NCBI GenBank assembly: GCA_002104905.1
Contig: MCFE01000033.1
Location: 124,001-188,000 of the forward strand
Length of the DNA stretch: 64,000 bases
Direction: 5' to 3'
Source of the DNA: Basidiobolus meristosporus CBS 931.73
Taxonomy: Eukaryota > Basidiobolomycota > Basidiobolomycetes > Basidiobolales > Basidiobolaceae
The notes beneath the pieces were generated by a model. The model was not told the DNA's origin. It saw only the letters and a list, made by a program, of their open reading frames with translations, and did not search any database. This document shows positions 43,992 through 56,796 of the stretch, one piece after another. Each line of letters opens with the position of its first letter. The stretch's first letter is position 1. The position numbers were made by a program, and so were the translations under genes.

Positions 43992-45696
43992 ATGGATATA
44001 GAGATGTCAGCGCATGAAAGTCAAGACCAAAAGCCCGAAGTTGTCTCAGCTGATACGGCGAGTGGATCCCATCCTGTTTCATTTTTACCAACATCGACAA
44101 GCGATAAGTATCCAGATCATGAGAAAAAGATGTCTGAGGAGCCAGAGGAGAAAAAATCCCTTTATCAACGCTTTCGCCTTTACATCCATATTGCTATTGT
44201 ACTCCTCTACACTGGGTATATGATTGCTGCATGGATTCTTCATGGAAAAAAGACCCTTGTGGCTTCCTTGCTCTGGGCCTTTGTTTCGTTAAAGATCATG
44301 TTCTACCACGTTCCTACCACCATTCTCACTAAGCCCTTAGGCTGGTTCTTCTCCAATCTAATTGCATTTGCTATGAGGTTCCCAAGCAAAGTTCGCTGGA
44401 TTGTATCTGTTGTCTTCACCGTCGGTCTGATTGTTGGTGTCACTCTGGGACTACCCGTGCATGAAGGCCAAGGAACCCTGGTCGACAGAGTGAGATCGTT
44501 GGCCGGCTTGTTCGTGTTTGTGCTAGTGCTCTACGCTACCTCTACTGATCGCAAGCGGATTCGTTGGGCCACTGTACTCTCCGGGCTTTTGCTTCAGTAT
44601 CTTCTCGGATTGTTCATCCTCAAGACCTCGGTTGGTTACGACATCTTCCACTGGATCTCGCACATGTGCACCACCCTCCTCGAGTTCTCCAACAGTGGTT
44701 TCGCTTTCATTGTTGGTGATAAGGTAGCCGCCATGGGAACATTCGCTACTGGAGTTCTGCCAGCTGTCCTCTTCTTCGCTGCTATCGTGAAGATCGTGTA
44801 CTTCTTTGGAGGCATGCAAGTGGATGGTGAAGAAGATCGCCTGGCTCATGGTCAGACTGATGAACACCAGTGGTGCCGAGTCCACCGTAGCCGCCGCCTC
44901 GCCCTTCGTTGGTATGGGTGAATCATCATTGCTGGTTCTTCCCTTCTTGGAAACCATGACCAAGTCGGAGATCCACTCCACCATGACATCAGGATTTGCC
45001 ACTATCTCCGGCTCAGTGCTGGTCGGATTCATTTCCATGGGAGTCAACCCACAACCACTCGTCACCTCATGTGTCATGTCAGTTCCATGCGGTATGCTTA
45101 TCTCCAAGATGCGCTATCCTGAGGATGGCGAGCCAGTGACCAAGGGTAAGGTTCGCATTCCACCAGCCGCTGAAGAGGAGTGTAATTTCTTGCATGCAGC
45201 ATCCAACGGAGCTGCTCAAGGTATCCACTTGGTGCTGTTGATTGCTGCCACTGTTCTTGCCTTCATGTCACTCCTCGCCTTGGTGAACGCTTTCCTTACC
45301 TGGTTTGGTAGCTTCATCAACATCGACCACCTAACTCTTCAGTTGGTCATGGGATACATCTATGTGCCATTCATCTGGTTTGTTGGTGTCGCCCAGAAGG
45401 ACGTGTTGGTTGTTTCTCGCTTGATGGCCACCAAGACATTCGTCAACGAGTTCGTCGCCTTCGGTGAGCTCACCACCCCAGCTGTAGCTGATGCATTGAC
45501 CGCTCGCTCCAAACATGTTGCGGTGTACTGCCTCTGTGGATTCGCCAACTTCGGATCGATCGGTATTCAGATCGGATCATTGGGATCCATGGCACCTTCC
45601 CGCAGACAAGATCTTGCCGAACTATCGTTCTCAGCCATGTTGTGTGGCACCATGTCAACCTTGATGAGTGCCGCCATTGCAGGAATGCTAATGTAG
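43992..45696 (+). pseudogene. Concentrative nucleoside transporter, array gene 1 (frameshifted)
   Basis: The gene is intronless and would encode 567 aa if continuous. One extra A near 44818 (GCATGCAAGTGG against GCATGCAGTGG in its neighbours) throws it out of frame after residue about 275, inside the first half of the transport core. The correct frame then stays open to the stop at 45696. The upstream part has the hydrophilic N-terminus, and the downstream part has SPFVGMGESSLLVL, NEFVAFGEL and CGFANFGSIGIQIG. Its start ATG is retained, whereas genes 2-4 have GTG at the same place. A true pseudogene or an assembly error are both possible. Confidence 0.85.
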
Positions 45697-46215
45697 GCTA
45701 TCAAATTGAACTTCACCAAAGCAGTAAATGTAAATAGTATCAGTATTTTCAACAAAAATTTGTGAAATCATTATTCCTATTGGTCCATGAATATATGAAT
45801 CTGTTTAGAAATACATAAGTCCAGCGCAATGCAAATAGTATCATAAATAAAACGCCATACAAAGTATACCCAGAGTTAACCCGCTGAGGGTAGAGTCAAT
45901 CGAATATCACTTTGTGTTACATAGTGTGCCAAAGCCGAAAATGACCAAATAATGATTTTGGATTTGTTGAAAGCCACCGGCACTCATTGGCAGGGCCCAA
46001 GGAAGTGTTAACGATTTGATTGAATGATCGAAGCTATATCTGACCCCGCGCAATCGCCACATATTTGGTAAATATCAGGTGAGGCACCTTCTTCCTGAAT
46101 GGATGGGTGATAATGGAAGGAAATCTCATTCTCAGTGATCTAGGTCAGAGTCTAGATGGATGAAATTACCATATTCGTTTTAGCGATTCCTGTAGGAACT
46201 CCATGTGTTCCCAAG
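45697..46215. other. CNT gene 1-2 spacer
   Basis: Apart from the gene 1 3' flank it holds GAATGATCGAAGCTATATC (from 46022), which recurs with small changes upstream of genes 3 and 4 and so belongs to the duplicated unit. Confidence 0.5.
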
Positions 46216-46263
46216 AATAAAGTTTAGCGTGTGCAGGGTAGCGTGCAACTTCACATATAAAAG
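46216..46263 (+). promoter_or_regulatory. Shared promoter module of CNT gene 2
   Basis: The motif AATAAAGTTTAGCGTGTG is followed by AGCGTGC (46216-46246), and the TATAAAAG box is at 46256-46263, 93 bp before the ATG. The whole block is repeated almost unchanged upstream of genes 3 and 4. Confidence 0.65.
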
Positions 46264-46348
46264 AACTCCCACACCTCCATTCGAATCATCAACCTACAAG
46301 CTCAACGCATTCTAACTTCCTATTCCACATTTCTTTGTGAATATTGAA

Positions 46349-48026
46349 ATGTCTACCCACGAAGCCTCGGACCAAAAAGTCGAATCGGTCCCCGTCTCCT
46401 TGTTGCCCACCACTGTCCACGACACTTACATTGAGGATGACTGTGAGAAAAAGCAGGAGGTAACCGAAGTGACTGAGGAAAAGAAGTCGCTTTACCAACG
46501 CTGCCGCATTTACATTCATATTGCCGCTGTATTGCTCTACACTGGCTACATGATTGCCGCGTGGATTCTCCATGGAAAGAAGACCCTTGTGGCCTCCTTG
46601 CTCTGGGCTTTTGTATGTCTTAAGATCATGTTCTACCACGTTCCTACCTCCATTGTCGCCAAGCCATTGGGCTGGTTCTTCTCTCAGCTGATCTCATTTG
46701 CCATGAGATTCTCGAGCCGAGTTCGCTGGATTGTATCTGTTGTCTTTACCGTCGGTCTGATTGTTGGTGTCACCCTGGGACTACCTGTGCATGAAGGCCA
46801 AGGAACCCTGGTTGACAGAGTGAGATCGTTAGCCGGCTTGTTCGTGTTTGTGCTAGTGCTCTTCGCGACCTCCACCGACCGCAAGCGGATTCGTTGGGCC
46901 ACTGTACTCTCGGGACTTTTGATCCAGTATCTTCTCGGTTTGTTCATCCTCAAGACCTCGGTTGGTTACGACATCTTCCACTGGATCTCGCACATGTGCA
47001 CCACCCTCCTCGAGTTCTCCAACACTGGCTTCGCTTTCATTGTTGGCGATAAGGTAGCCGCCATGGGAACGTTCGCTACTGGAGTTCTGCCAGCTGTCCT
47101 CTTCTTCGCTGCCATCGTGAAGGTCGTGTACTTCTTTGGAGGCATGCAGTGGATGGTGAAGAAGATCGCCTGGCTCATGGTCAGACTGATGAACACCAGT
47201 GGTGCCGAGTCCACCGTAGCCGCCGCCTCGCCCTTCGTTGGTATGGGTGAATCATCATTGCTGGTTCTTCCCTTCTTGGAAACCATGACCAAGTCAGAGA
47301 TCCACTCCACCATGACATCAGGATTTGCCACCATCTCCGGCTCAGTGCTGGTCGGATTCATTTCCATGGGAGTCAACCCACAACCACTCGTCACCTCATG
47401 TGTCATGTCAGTTCCATGTGGTATGCTTATCTCCAAGATGCGCTATCCTGAGACTGGTGAGCCAGTGACCAAGGGCAAGGTTCGCATTCCACCCGCCCCC
47501 GAAGAGGAGTGTAACTTCTTGCATGCAGCTGCTAACGGAGCTGCTCAAGGTATCCACTTGGTGCTGTTGATTGCTGCCACCGTTCTTGCCTTCATGTCAC
47601 TCCTCGCCTTGGTGAACGCTTTCCTTCACCTGGTTTGGCAACTTCATCAACATCGATAACTTGACTCTTCAGTTGGTCATGGGATACATCTATGTGCCAT
47701 TCATCTGGTTTGTTGGTGTCGCCCAGAAGGACGTGTTGACTGTGTCTCGCTTGATGGCCACCAAGACATTCGTCAATGAGTTCGTCGCCTTCGGTGAGCT
47801 CACCACCCCAGCTGTAGCTGATGCATTGACTGCTCGCTCCAAGCATCTTGCGGTGTACTGCCTCTGTGGATTCGCCAACTTCGGATCGATTGGTATTCAG
47901 ATCGGATCATTGGGATCCATGGCACCTTCCCGTAAACAAGATCTTGCCGAACTATCGTTCTCAGCCATGTTGTGTGGCACCATGTCAACCCTGATGAGTG
48001 CCAACATTGCGGGATTGCTGATGTAA
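46349..48026 (+). pseudogene. Concentrative nucleoside transporter, array gene 2 (frameshifted)
   Basis: This would be 558 aa. The first usable ATG is at 46349; the codon aligned with the gene 1 start is GTG. One extra C near 47627 (CCTTCACCTGG against CCTTACCTGG) breaks the frame late, in the C-terminal core, after HP1 and the conserved GFATISGSVLVGFISMG block. Up to that point the product has Met299 at the GQxE glutamine position. The remaining conserved end, with NEFVAFGEL and CGFANF, lies in the shifted frame. It is almost identical to genes 3 and 4, which suggests recent duplication or gene conversion. Confidence 0.85.
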
Positions 48027-49034
48027 ACCACGAATTTCTCCAGGTATCCTAACATGGATGAGCAACCAAAATTATGTGTGTATCTGTATATAGACCAGGA
48101 GTACCAGTGGTAAACTGTAAATAGCCAGAGATTATCGAATAGTATATCATGTAGAGCCCTTCTTCTCATCACTGCCAAACTTACCCTAGATCTTTATATT
48201 TACGCGCAATGAATATCACTGTGACCAATATATTATTAAATTGATAGATACCCTACATGGTTTTCATTCATACGATTACTCATCAACTAAGTTGCAGACT
48301 GGCTTAATAGCCCCATTCCAGGGTTCGTGATAGCCTTTAAAACGGGTCGTGGGTATCTACAGTCCTCCCATAACAGAAATATCCCACTGAACCAAAATGC
48401 TTAAATATGCTGCATTAGGCATGGTGTTGATCCAGCTTTAGTAAAGGTTCGAATGGATGTTGACCAATACACAATATTGGTATTTTCATAGCGGATCTCG
48501 ACAGAATAATTGATCAACCACCGCAGCCTGCAGATGGCAACCTTTAAATGTTTGTACAATGCATATAGTGCCATAAATATGGACCAACACAAGTTTATCA
48601 GTACATTATATTGGCTGACGATTTCCGTCTAACTAAATGGGCTAACAAATAAATGCAATAGTCGTGGTTTCGAAATCTTATCTTACCTAATATAATTTTG
48701 ACAACAGTGGTGTTCAAGCCTATGATGATCATTACTCAAATCATTTCGCGAGAATTCCTGGGTCCACTAAGCCATCGATCTGCAGAGCGCCACTCCTTCG
48801 CATTGGTAGATTCAAAGAAGGGGTCAATGATTTGATTGAATGATCGAACAAGCTATATCTGACCCCACGGAGTAATCCCACAATTAATGAAAATCAGGTG
48901 AGACACCTTCTTCCTGAATGGATGGGTGACAATGGAAGGATATCTCATTCTCAGTAATCTCGACCGGAGTCCAGATGGATGAAATTACCATATTCGTTTT
49001 AGCGATTCCTGTAGGAACTCCATGTGTTCCCAAG
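48027..49034. other. CNT gene 2-3 spacer
   Basis: No gene. The right third (from about 48830) duplicates the region upstream of gene 2, beginning with the GAATGATCGAACAAGCTATA block. Confidence 0.5.
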
Positions 49035-49082
49035 AATAAAGTTTAGCGTGTGCAGGGTAGCGTGCAACTTCACATATAAAAG
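49035..49082 (+). promoter_or_regulatory. Shared promoter module of CNT gene 3
   Basis: Same motif pair (49035-49065) and TATAAAAG (49075-49082), again 93 bp before the ATG. Confidence 0.65.
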
Positions 49083-49167
49083 AACTCCCACACCTCCATT
49101 TGAATCATCAACCTACAAGCTCAACGCATTCTAACTTCCTATTCCACATTTCTTTGTGAATATTGAA

Positions 49168-50845
49168 ATGTCTACCCACGAAGCCTCGGACCAAAAAGTC
49201 GAATCGGTCCCCGTCTCCTTGTTGCCCACCACTGTCCACGACACTTACATTGAGGATGACTGTGAGAAAAAGCAGGAGGTAACCGAAGTGACTGAGGAAA
49301 AGAAGTCGCTTTACCAACGCTGCCGCATTTACATTCATATTGCTGCTGTATTGCTCTACACTGGCTACATGATTGCCGCGTGGATTCTCCACGGAAAGAA
49401 GACCCTTGTGGCCTCCTTGCTCTGGGCTTTTGTGTGTCTGAAGATCATGTTCTACCACGTTCCTACCTCCATTGTCGCCAAGCCATTGGGCTGGTTCTTC
49501 TCTCAGCTGATCTCATTTGCCATGAGATTCTCGAGCCGAGTTCGCTGGATTGTATCTGTTGTCTTTACCGTCGGTCTGATTGTTGGTGTCACCCTGGGAC
49601 TACCCGTGCATGAAGGCCAAGGAACCCTGGTTGACAGAGTGAGATCGTTGGCCGGCTTGTTCGTGTTTGTGCTAGTGCTCTTCGCGACCTCCACCGACCG
49701 CAAGCGGATTCGTTGGGCCACTGTACTCTCGGGACTTTTGATCCAGTATCTTCTCGGTTTGTTCATCCTCAAGACCTCGGTTGGTTACGACATCTTCCAC
49801 TGGATCTCGCACATGTGCACCACCCTCCTCGAGTTCTCCAACACTGGCTTCGCTTTCATTGTTGGCGATAAGGTGGCCGCCATGGGAACGTTCGCTACTG
49901 GAGTTCTGCCAGCTGTCCTCTTCTTCGCTGCCATCGTGAAGGTCGTGTACTTCTTTGGAGGCATGCAGTGGATGGTGAAGAAGATCGCCTGGCTCATGGT
50001 CAGACTGAATGAACACCAGTGGTGCCGAGTCCACCGTAGCCGCCGCCTCGCCCTTCGTTGGTATGGGTGAATCATCATTGCTGGTTCTTCCCTTCTTGGA
50101 AACCATGACCAAGTCAGAGATCCACTCCACCATGACATCAGGATTTGCCACTATCTCCGGCTCAGTGCTGGTCGGATTCATTTCCATGGGAGTCAACCCA
50201 CAACCACTCGTCACCTCATGTGTCATGTCCGTTCCATGCGGTATGCTTATCTCCAAGATGCGCTATCCTGAGACTGGCGAGCCAGTGACCAAGGGCAAGG
50301 TTCGCATTCCACCCGCCCCCGAAGAGGAGTGTAACTTCTTGCATGCAGCTGCTAACGGAGCTGCTCAAGGTATCCACTTGGTGCTGTTGATTGCTGCCAC
50401 CGTTCTTGCCTTCATGTCACTCCTCGCCTTGGTGAACGCTTTCCTTACCTGGTTCGGCAACTTCATCAACATCGATAACTTGACTCTTCAGTTGGTCATG
50501 GGATACATCTATGTGCCATTCATCTGGTTTGTTGGTGTCGCCCAGAAGGACGTGTTGACTGTGTCTCGCTTGATGGCCACCAAGACATTCGTCAACGAGT
50601 TCGTCGCCTTCGGTGAGCTCACCACCCCAGCTGTAGCTGATGCATTGACCGCTCGCTCCAAGCATCTTGCGGTGTACTGCCTCTGTGGATTCGCCAACTT
50701 CGGATCGATCGGTATTCAGATCGGATCATTGGGATCCATGGCACCCTCCCGCAAACAAGATCTTGCCGAACTATCATTCTCGGCCATGTTGTGTGGCACC
50801 ATGTCAACCTTGATGAGTGCTAACATCGCCGGATTGTTGATGTAA
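49168..50845 (+). pseudogene. Concentrative nucleoside transporter, array gene 3 (frameshifted)
   Basis: This would be 558 aa. The lesion is one extra A near 50008 (GACTGAATGAAC against GACTGATGAAC), just before the STVAAASPFVG segment. The first frame therefore ends at residue about 300 with unrelated residues, and the nucleobase-binding hairpin lies in the second frame (to 50845). No other lesion is visible and synonymous differences from gene 2 outnumber coding ones, so the gene was under selection until very recently or is still functional in reality. Confidence 0.85.
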
Positions 50846-51774
50846 GCTCTGACTCTCTAATTGTCGAGGTTTCTATCTATATCGACCGGAAAGAATGATG
50901 GAAATGGTGTCGATCTGTAAATAGCCCTAGTTCTATATTCTTTATTCGGGGTATTTGTGAAGTATACTATATAGAGTACCTGTTCATATCTCTCTTTGCT
51001 TTGTTTCGTTTATGCCATAACTCAAAAATTAAACTGATTAGTAACATACCTACTGACTTGGTATTCGCCTCTGTTTCCCAGCAGCCAATAGTAGATCCGA
51101 GATCTTTCATCCAACCAAACTTATTTCGATTTAATGGCCGATTTCGCAAACTGATAATCAAGCGATATGCCAATCGTGTAAATATGGTTTCGCAACATGC
51201 CCATACATTGTAGTTCCATGTCAATGATATCAATCAGACTAAGTAGACACGGACTTGTATGTGGTGTTGGTATGAAAATTATCCTGCTTGTAAATAGACA
51301 GACTCGGTTCAAAGCAAAAAACATCACTAAAGGAGGTTCATATAAATCCGATATATTGTTGCCGTCTGGCCAAATGCACCAAAGCCTGCGCCCATTCCTA
51401 TCACTTTGTGCCATAGAAAGCTACTAAATCCCATTTGTGGTAAGGCCAATGATGGTCGGTACTGAAATCATGTCACGAGAATTCCTGTTGCCACCAAGCC
51501 ATGAAGCTACAAAACGCCACGCCCTCGCATTGGTGGATGGTTGGAAGTTGCCAATCTAGTTTCAGCAGTGGATTTGATTGAATGATCGAACAAGCTATAT
51601 CTGACCCCAGGCAGTAATCCTATATTTGATGAAACTCAGGTGACACGGAATTCTGGAATGGATGGGTAAGAATCGAAAGAAATCTTACTCGGAGTAATCT
51701 CGAACGGAGTCCAGATGGATGAAATTACCATATTCGTTTTAGCGGTTCCTGTGGGAACTCTATGTGTTCCCAAG
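50846..51774. other. CNT gene 3-4 spacer
   Basis: No gene. The GAATGATCGAACAAGCTATA block recurs at about 51580. Confidence 0.5.
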
Positions 51775-51822
51775 AATAAAGTTTAGCGTGTGCAGGGTAG
51801 CGTGCAACTTCACATATAAAAG
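51775..51822 (+). promoter_or_regulatory. Shared promoter module of CNT gene 4
   Basis: Motif pair at 51775-51805 and TATAAAAG at 51815-51822, 93 bp before the ATG. Confidence 0.65.
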
Positions 51823-51907
51823 AACTCCCACACCTCCATTCGAATCATCAACCTACAAGCTCAACGCATTCTAACTTCCTATTCCACATTTCTTTGTGAA
51901 TATTGAA

Positions 51908-53585
51908 ATGTCTACCCACGAAGTCTCGGACCAAAAAGTCGAATCGGTCCCCGTCTCCTTGTTGCCCACCACTGTCCACGACACTTACATCGAGGATGAC
52001 TGTGAGAAAAAGCGGGAGGTAACTGAAGTGACTGAGGAAAAGAAGTCGCTTTACCAACGCTGCCGCATTTACATTCATATTGCCGCTGTATTGCTCTACA
52101 CTGGCTACATGATTGCCGCGTGGATTCTCCATGGAAAGAAGACCCTTGTGGCCTCCTTGCTCTGGGCTTTTGTGTGTCTTAAGATCATGTTCTACCACGT
52201 TCCTACCTCCATTGTCGCCAAGCCATTGGGCTGGTTCTTCTCTCAGCTGATCTCATTTGCCATGAGATTCTCGAGCCGAGTTCGCTGGATTGTATCTGTT
52301 GTCTTCACCGTCGGTCTGATTGTTGGTGTCACCCTGGGACTACCCGTGCATGAAGGCCAAGGAACCTTGGTTGACAGAGTGAGATCGTTAGCCGGCTTGT
52401 TCGTGTTTGTGCTAGTGCTCTTCGCGACCTCCACCGACCGCAAGCGGATTCGTTGGGCCACTGTACTCTCGGGACTTTTGATCCAGTATCTTCTTGGTTT
52501 GTTCATCCTCAAGACCTCGGTTGGTTACGACATCTTCCACTGGATCTCGCACATGTGCACCACCCTCCTCGAGTTCTCCAACACTGGCTTCGCTTTCATT
52601 GTTGGCGATAAGGTAGCCGCCATGGGAACGTTCGCTACTGGAGTTCTGCCAGCTGTCCTCTTCTTCGCTGCCATCGTGAAGGTCGTGTACTTCTTTGGAG
52701 GCATGCAGTGGATGGTGAAGAAGATCGCCTGGCTCATGGTCAGACTGATGAACACCAGTGGTGCCGAGTCCACCGTAGCCGCCGCCTCGCCCTTCGTTGG
52801 TATGGGTGAATCATCATTGCTGGTTCTTCCCTTCTTGGAAACCATGACCAAGTCAGAGATCCACTCCACCATGACATCAGGATTTGCCACCATCTCCGGC
52901 TCAGTGCTGGTCGGATTCATTTCCATGGGAGTCAACCCACAACCACTCGTCACCTCATGTGTCATGTCAGTTCCATGTGGTATGCTTATCTCCAAGATGC
53001 GCTATCCTGAGACTGGTGAGCCGGTGACCAAGGGCAAGGTTCGCATTCCACCCGCCCCCGAAGAGGAGTGTAACTTCTTGCATGCAGCTGCTAACGGAGC
53101 TGCTCAAGGTATCCACTTGGTGCTGTTGATTGCTGCCACCGTTCTTGCCTTCATGTCACTCCTTGCCTTGGTGAACGCTTTCCTTACCTGGTTTGGCAAC
53201 TTCATCAACATCGATAACTTGACTCTTCAGTTGGTCATGGGATACATCTATGTGCCATTCATCTGGTTTGTTGGTGTCGCCCAGAAAGGACGTGTTGACT
53301 GTGTCTCGCTTGATGGCCACCAAGACATTCGTCAACGAGTTCGTCGCCTTCGGTGAGCTCACCACCCCAGCTGTAGCTGATGCATTGACCGCTCGCTCCA
53401 AGCATCTTGCGGTGTACTGCCTCTGTGGATTCGCCAACTTCGGATCGATTGGTATTCAGATCGGATCATTGGGATCCATGGCACCCTCCCGCAAACAAGA
53501 TCTTGCCGAACTATCGTTCTCAGCCATGTTGTGTGGCACCATGTCAACCTTGATGAGTGCCAACATTGCGGGGTTGCTGATGTAA
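51908..53585 (+). pseudogene. Concentrative nucleoside transporter, array gene 4 (frameshifted)
   Basis: This would be 558 aa. An A run is one base longer near 53284 (CAGAAAGGACG against CAGAAGGACG), so the frame is lost at residue about 460. About 100 residues, containing the ribose-contact FANF and the last helices, are in the shifted frame. The N-terminus differs from genes 2 and 3 by single residues (for example HEVSD for HEASD). A homopolymer lesion of this kind is a common long-read error. Confidence 0.85.
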
Positions 53586-54988
53586 ACTGTGCCTTTACTT
53601 GGAAAGCGCAAACATTGCTTCACTAATCAGCCAGATAGAGCGATGGAAAGAGTGTACATAGCCAGAATTTATCCATCAACAAAAATTTCCCAGCAAAATA
53701 GTATATTTTATAGAAAAACGATTTACAGCTTACCATATATACATATATATATACCCTGACCCATTATTTGCCACATATTTGAATTCCACTACCCCTTATA
53801 CATAAATAAATTGTTTAGTACTCTACTTCTCTGCATTCTCGTTACGTCCATTATTCACCACAAGTAGGATGGCTACTAAACCCGCTATTTTAAAGCAGGA
53901 GTTTCATGTTTGCCCTCTTGTGGTTATCAGCGTTATCTTACAATAGATATGCCTCCTCAGCCAACAATTTCTTTAACTTTGATCAGGTCGTAAAGAAATT
54001 AAACCCTAGAAGATGAGCAATGTAGTTTGCTTCTACCTCATTGTGTAAGTAAATCAACACGTGAAGGTTTCAACCGAAGGCACCCACTTATTTTACGTCC
54101 TCTATATCTTTTCACAATGTCAAATTTTTTGGAATTAGTGAGCCTTTCACAGGACTGCGCAGAGCATACACACAAGTTCGTCTTGATGTCATTAAGGACC
54201 CAGCCAAGAATCAATTAACAAGTAGTGCATTCATCGTTACTGGATCCGCACCACAGTTACCAACATATCTGGGTTACCCCCACACGTTAAGGGTTTGCAA
54301 TTTAGGCTAACTGATTCCGCCAGCTTAGGGCAAACGCGGTATTAAAAGACATCTAATGCCCCTTTATGTAGTCAACATGTCGGAAAAGATTTGTTTTTTA
54401 TCGTTTCATATGGTAATACATTACAAGAATCCCTGGCCTTAGGAATTTGTTTAGAGTATAGAAAAATCCAGCGGCCACTTGAGGCGAAGGTTGAACCCAT
54501 GATTGATGGAGAATATTAATGCTTACGCCTTGAGCAAAAGCGTACTCCAGGTGGGTGCATTTGTCGTCTGATCTAATCTACTGACCAAATATCCGTAATC
54601 TTATCTTGCTCGATAGAATGCAGATATTGCCTGATGCAAAGTAACCAAGTATGCGGTAAGGCCAATGATAATCAATAATCAAATCATATCGCGAAAATAT
54701 CTGTTATCACGACGTGTTGGATTTGATAAAAAGTCCTCATTGGTGGGCTTAAGACAGTTGGTAACTTGACCTCGGCATCTAATCCACTCGAATCAACAAA
54801 TTAAGTATATCTAACCTCATACAGTCAATATGAATTTGGTAACTGACATTTGAGACAACAATTTACCAAAATGATCGTTGATAATTGGAAGAAATCCCCA
54901 TTCAGATTAATCTCGACCGGAGTCCAGGTGCGAGAAATTCCCATATTCGTCCGGCTACTTCAAGTGGGAACTCCCTGTTTACCGAGGA
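53586..54988. other. CNT gene 4-5 spacer
   Basis: This is a 1.4-kb AT-rich stretch without a supported gene. The duplicated GAATGATCGA block of genes 2-4 is absent, so gene 5 belongs to an older duplication. Confidence 0.45.
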
Positions 54989-55036
54989 AATAAAGTTAGG
55001 TGTGCGTGATGAAGCGTACATTAGCGAATATAAAAG
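54989..55036 (+). promoter_or_regulatory. Promoter module of CNT gene 5
   Basis: A diverged form of the motif (AATAAAGTTAGGTGTGCG, then AAGCGTAC, 54989-55019) and TATAAAAG at 55029-55036, 81 bp before the ATG. Confidence 0.6.
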
Positions 55037-55109
55037 AACTCCAAGGTCGCACCTTCAATCTTCAAACCACAGGCTCTGCGTACTCTACCGACCCAACCTT
55101 GCTTTCCGT

Positions 55110-56796
55110 ATGGAGATTGAAATGACAGTTCGCGAAGACCCGGATCAAAAGGTTGAATCTGTTCCCGTCTCTTTGCTGCCTACCACTGTTCATGATACTT
55201 ATATCGACGACGAATGCGAGAAAAAAAAGGCCAGCGAGGAACCTGTGGTTGAAAAAACATTGTATCAGCGCTACCGACTTTACCTTCATATTGCTGCTGT
55301 ACTGCTCTACACTGGTTACATGATTGCCGCATGGATTCTTCACGGAAAGAAGACCCTTGTGGCCTCCTTGCTCTGGGCCTTTGTTTGTCTGAAGATCATG
55401 TTCTACCATGTCCCTACCACCATTCTCACGAAGCCATTGGGCTGGTTCTTCTCTCGGCTGATCTCATTTGCCATGAGATTCCCAAGTCGAGTTCGCTGGA
55501 TTGTATCTGTTGCCTTCACTGTGGGTCTAATTGTTGGGGTCACTCTGGGATTACCTGTGCATAAGGGTCAAGGAACCCTAGTCGACAGAGTGAGGTCGTT
55601 GGCCGGCATGTGTGTGTTTGTGCTAGGGCTCTACGCTACCTCCACTGACCGCAAGCGGATTCGTTGGGCCACTGTGCTCGCTGGTATTTTGATCCAGTAT
55701 CTTCTCGGTTTGTTCATCCTCAAGACCTCGGTTGGTTACGACATCTTCCACTGGATTTCCAATCTGTGTACGACACTCCTTGAATTCTCCAACACTGGCT
55801 TCGCTTTCATTGTTGGTGATAAGGTGGCTGCTATGGGAACATTCGCCACCTCAGTTTTACCAGCAGTCCTGTTCTTTGCCTCCATTGTGAAGATTGTGTA
55901 CTATTTCGGAGGAATGCAATGGATGGTCAAGAAGATCGCCTGGCTCATGGTCAGACTGATGAACACCAGTGGTGCCGAGTCCACCAGTAGCCGCTGCCTC
56001 CCCCTTCGTTGGTATGGGTGAATCATCATTGCTGGTCCTTCCCTTCCTGGAATCCATGACCAAATCGGAGATTCATTCTACCATGACCTCGGGATTTGCC
56101 ACTATCTCCGGATCAGTGTTGGTCGGATTCATTTCCATGGGAGTCCATCCGCAACCACTTGTCACCTCATGTGTCATGTCCGTCCCATGCGGTATGCTTA
56201 TTGCTAAGATGCGCTACCCCGAAACTGGTGAGCCAGTGACCAAGGGCAAGGTTCGCATTCCACCCGCCCCCGAGGAGGAGTGTAACTTCTTGCATGCAGC
56301 ATCCAACGGAGCTGCGCAAGGTATCCACTTGGTGCTGTTGATTGCTGCCACCGTTCTTGCCTTCATGTCACTCCTCGCCTTGGTGAACGCTTTCCTTACC
56401 TGGTTTGGCAACTTTATCGATATTGACCACCTGACTCTTCAGTTGGTCATGGGATACATCTATGTGCCATTCATCTGGTTTGTTGGTGTCGCCCAGAAGG
56501 ACGTGTTGACTGTGTCTCGCTTGATGGCCACCAAGACATTCGTCAACGAGTTCGTCGCCTTCGGTGAACTTACCACCCCAGCCATCGCTGATTCCTTGAC
56601 TGACCGCTCCAAGCATCTTGCGGTGTACTGCCTCTGTGGATTCGCCAACTTCGGATCGATTGGTATTCAGATCGGATCATTGGGTTCCATGGCGCCTTCC
56701 CGCAAACAAGATCTTGCCGAACTATCGTTCTCAGCCATGTTGTGTGGCACCATGTCGACCTTAATGAGTGCCAACATTGCAGGAATGTTGATGTAG
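55110..56796 (+). pseudogene. Concentrative nucleoside transporter, array gene 5 (frameshifted)
   Basis: This would be 561 aa. The ATG at 55110 aligns with gene 1; the longer upstream open frame lacks an ATG and overlaps the promoter. One extra A near 55986 (CCACCAGTAGCC against CCACCGTAGCC) breaks the frame at the STVAAAS segment. The gene is clearly more diverged from genes 1-4 (KKKASEEPVVEKTLYQRY N-terminus) yet keeps the FVGMGES variant, so the Gln-to-Met change predates the duplication of genes 1-5. Confidence 0.85.

Noticed and set aside
44523-53437. Long minus-strand open frames (up to 194 codons) opposite the CNT genes
   Set aside because: They recur at the same place in every copy and are mirror shadows of the conserved transporter codons. 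No family motifs.
54885-55109. 75-residue N-terminal extension of CNT gene 5
   Set aside because: It starts at a non-ATG codon and overlaps the TATA box and the shared promoter motif.
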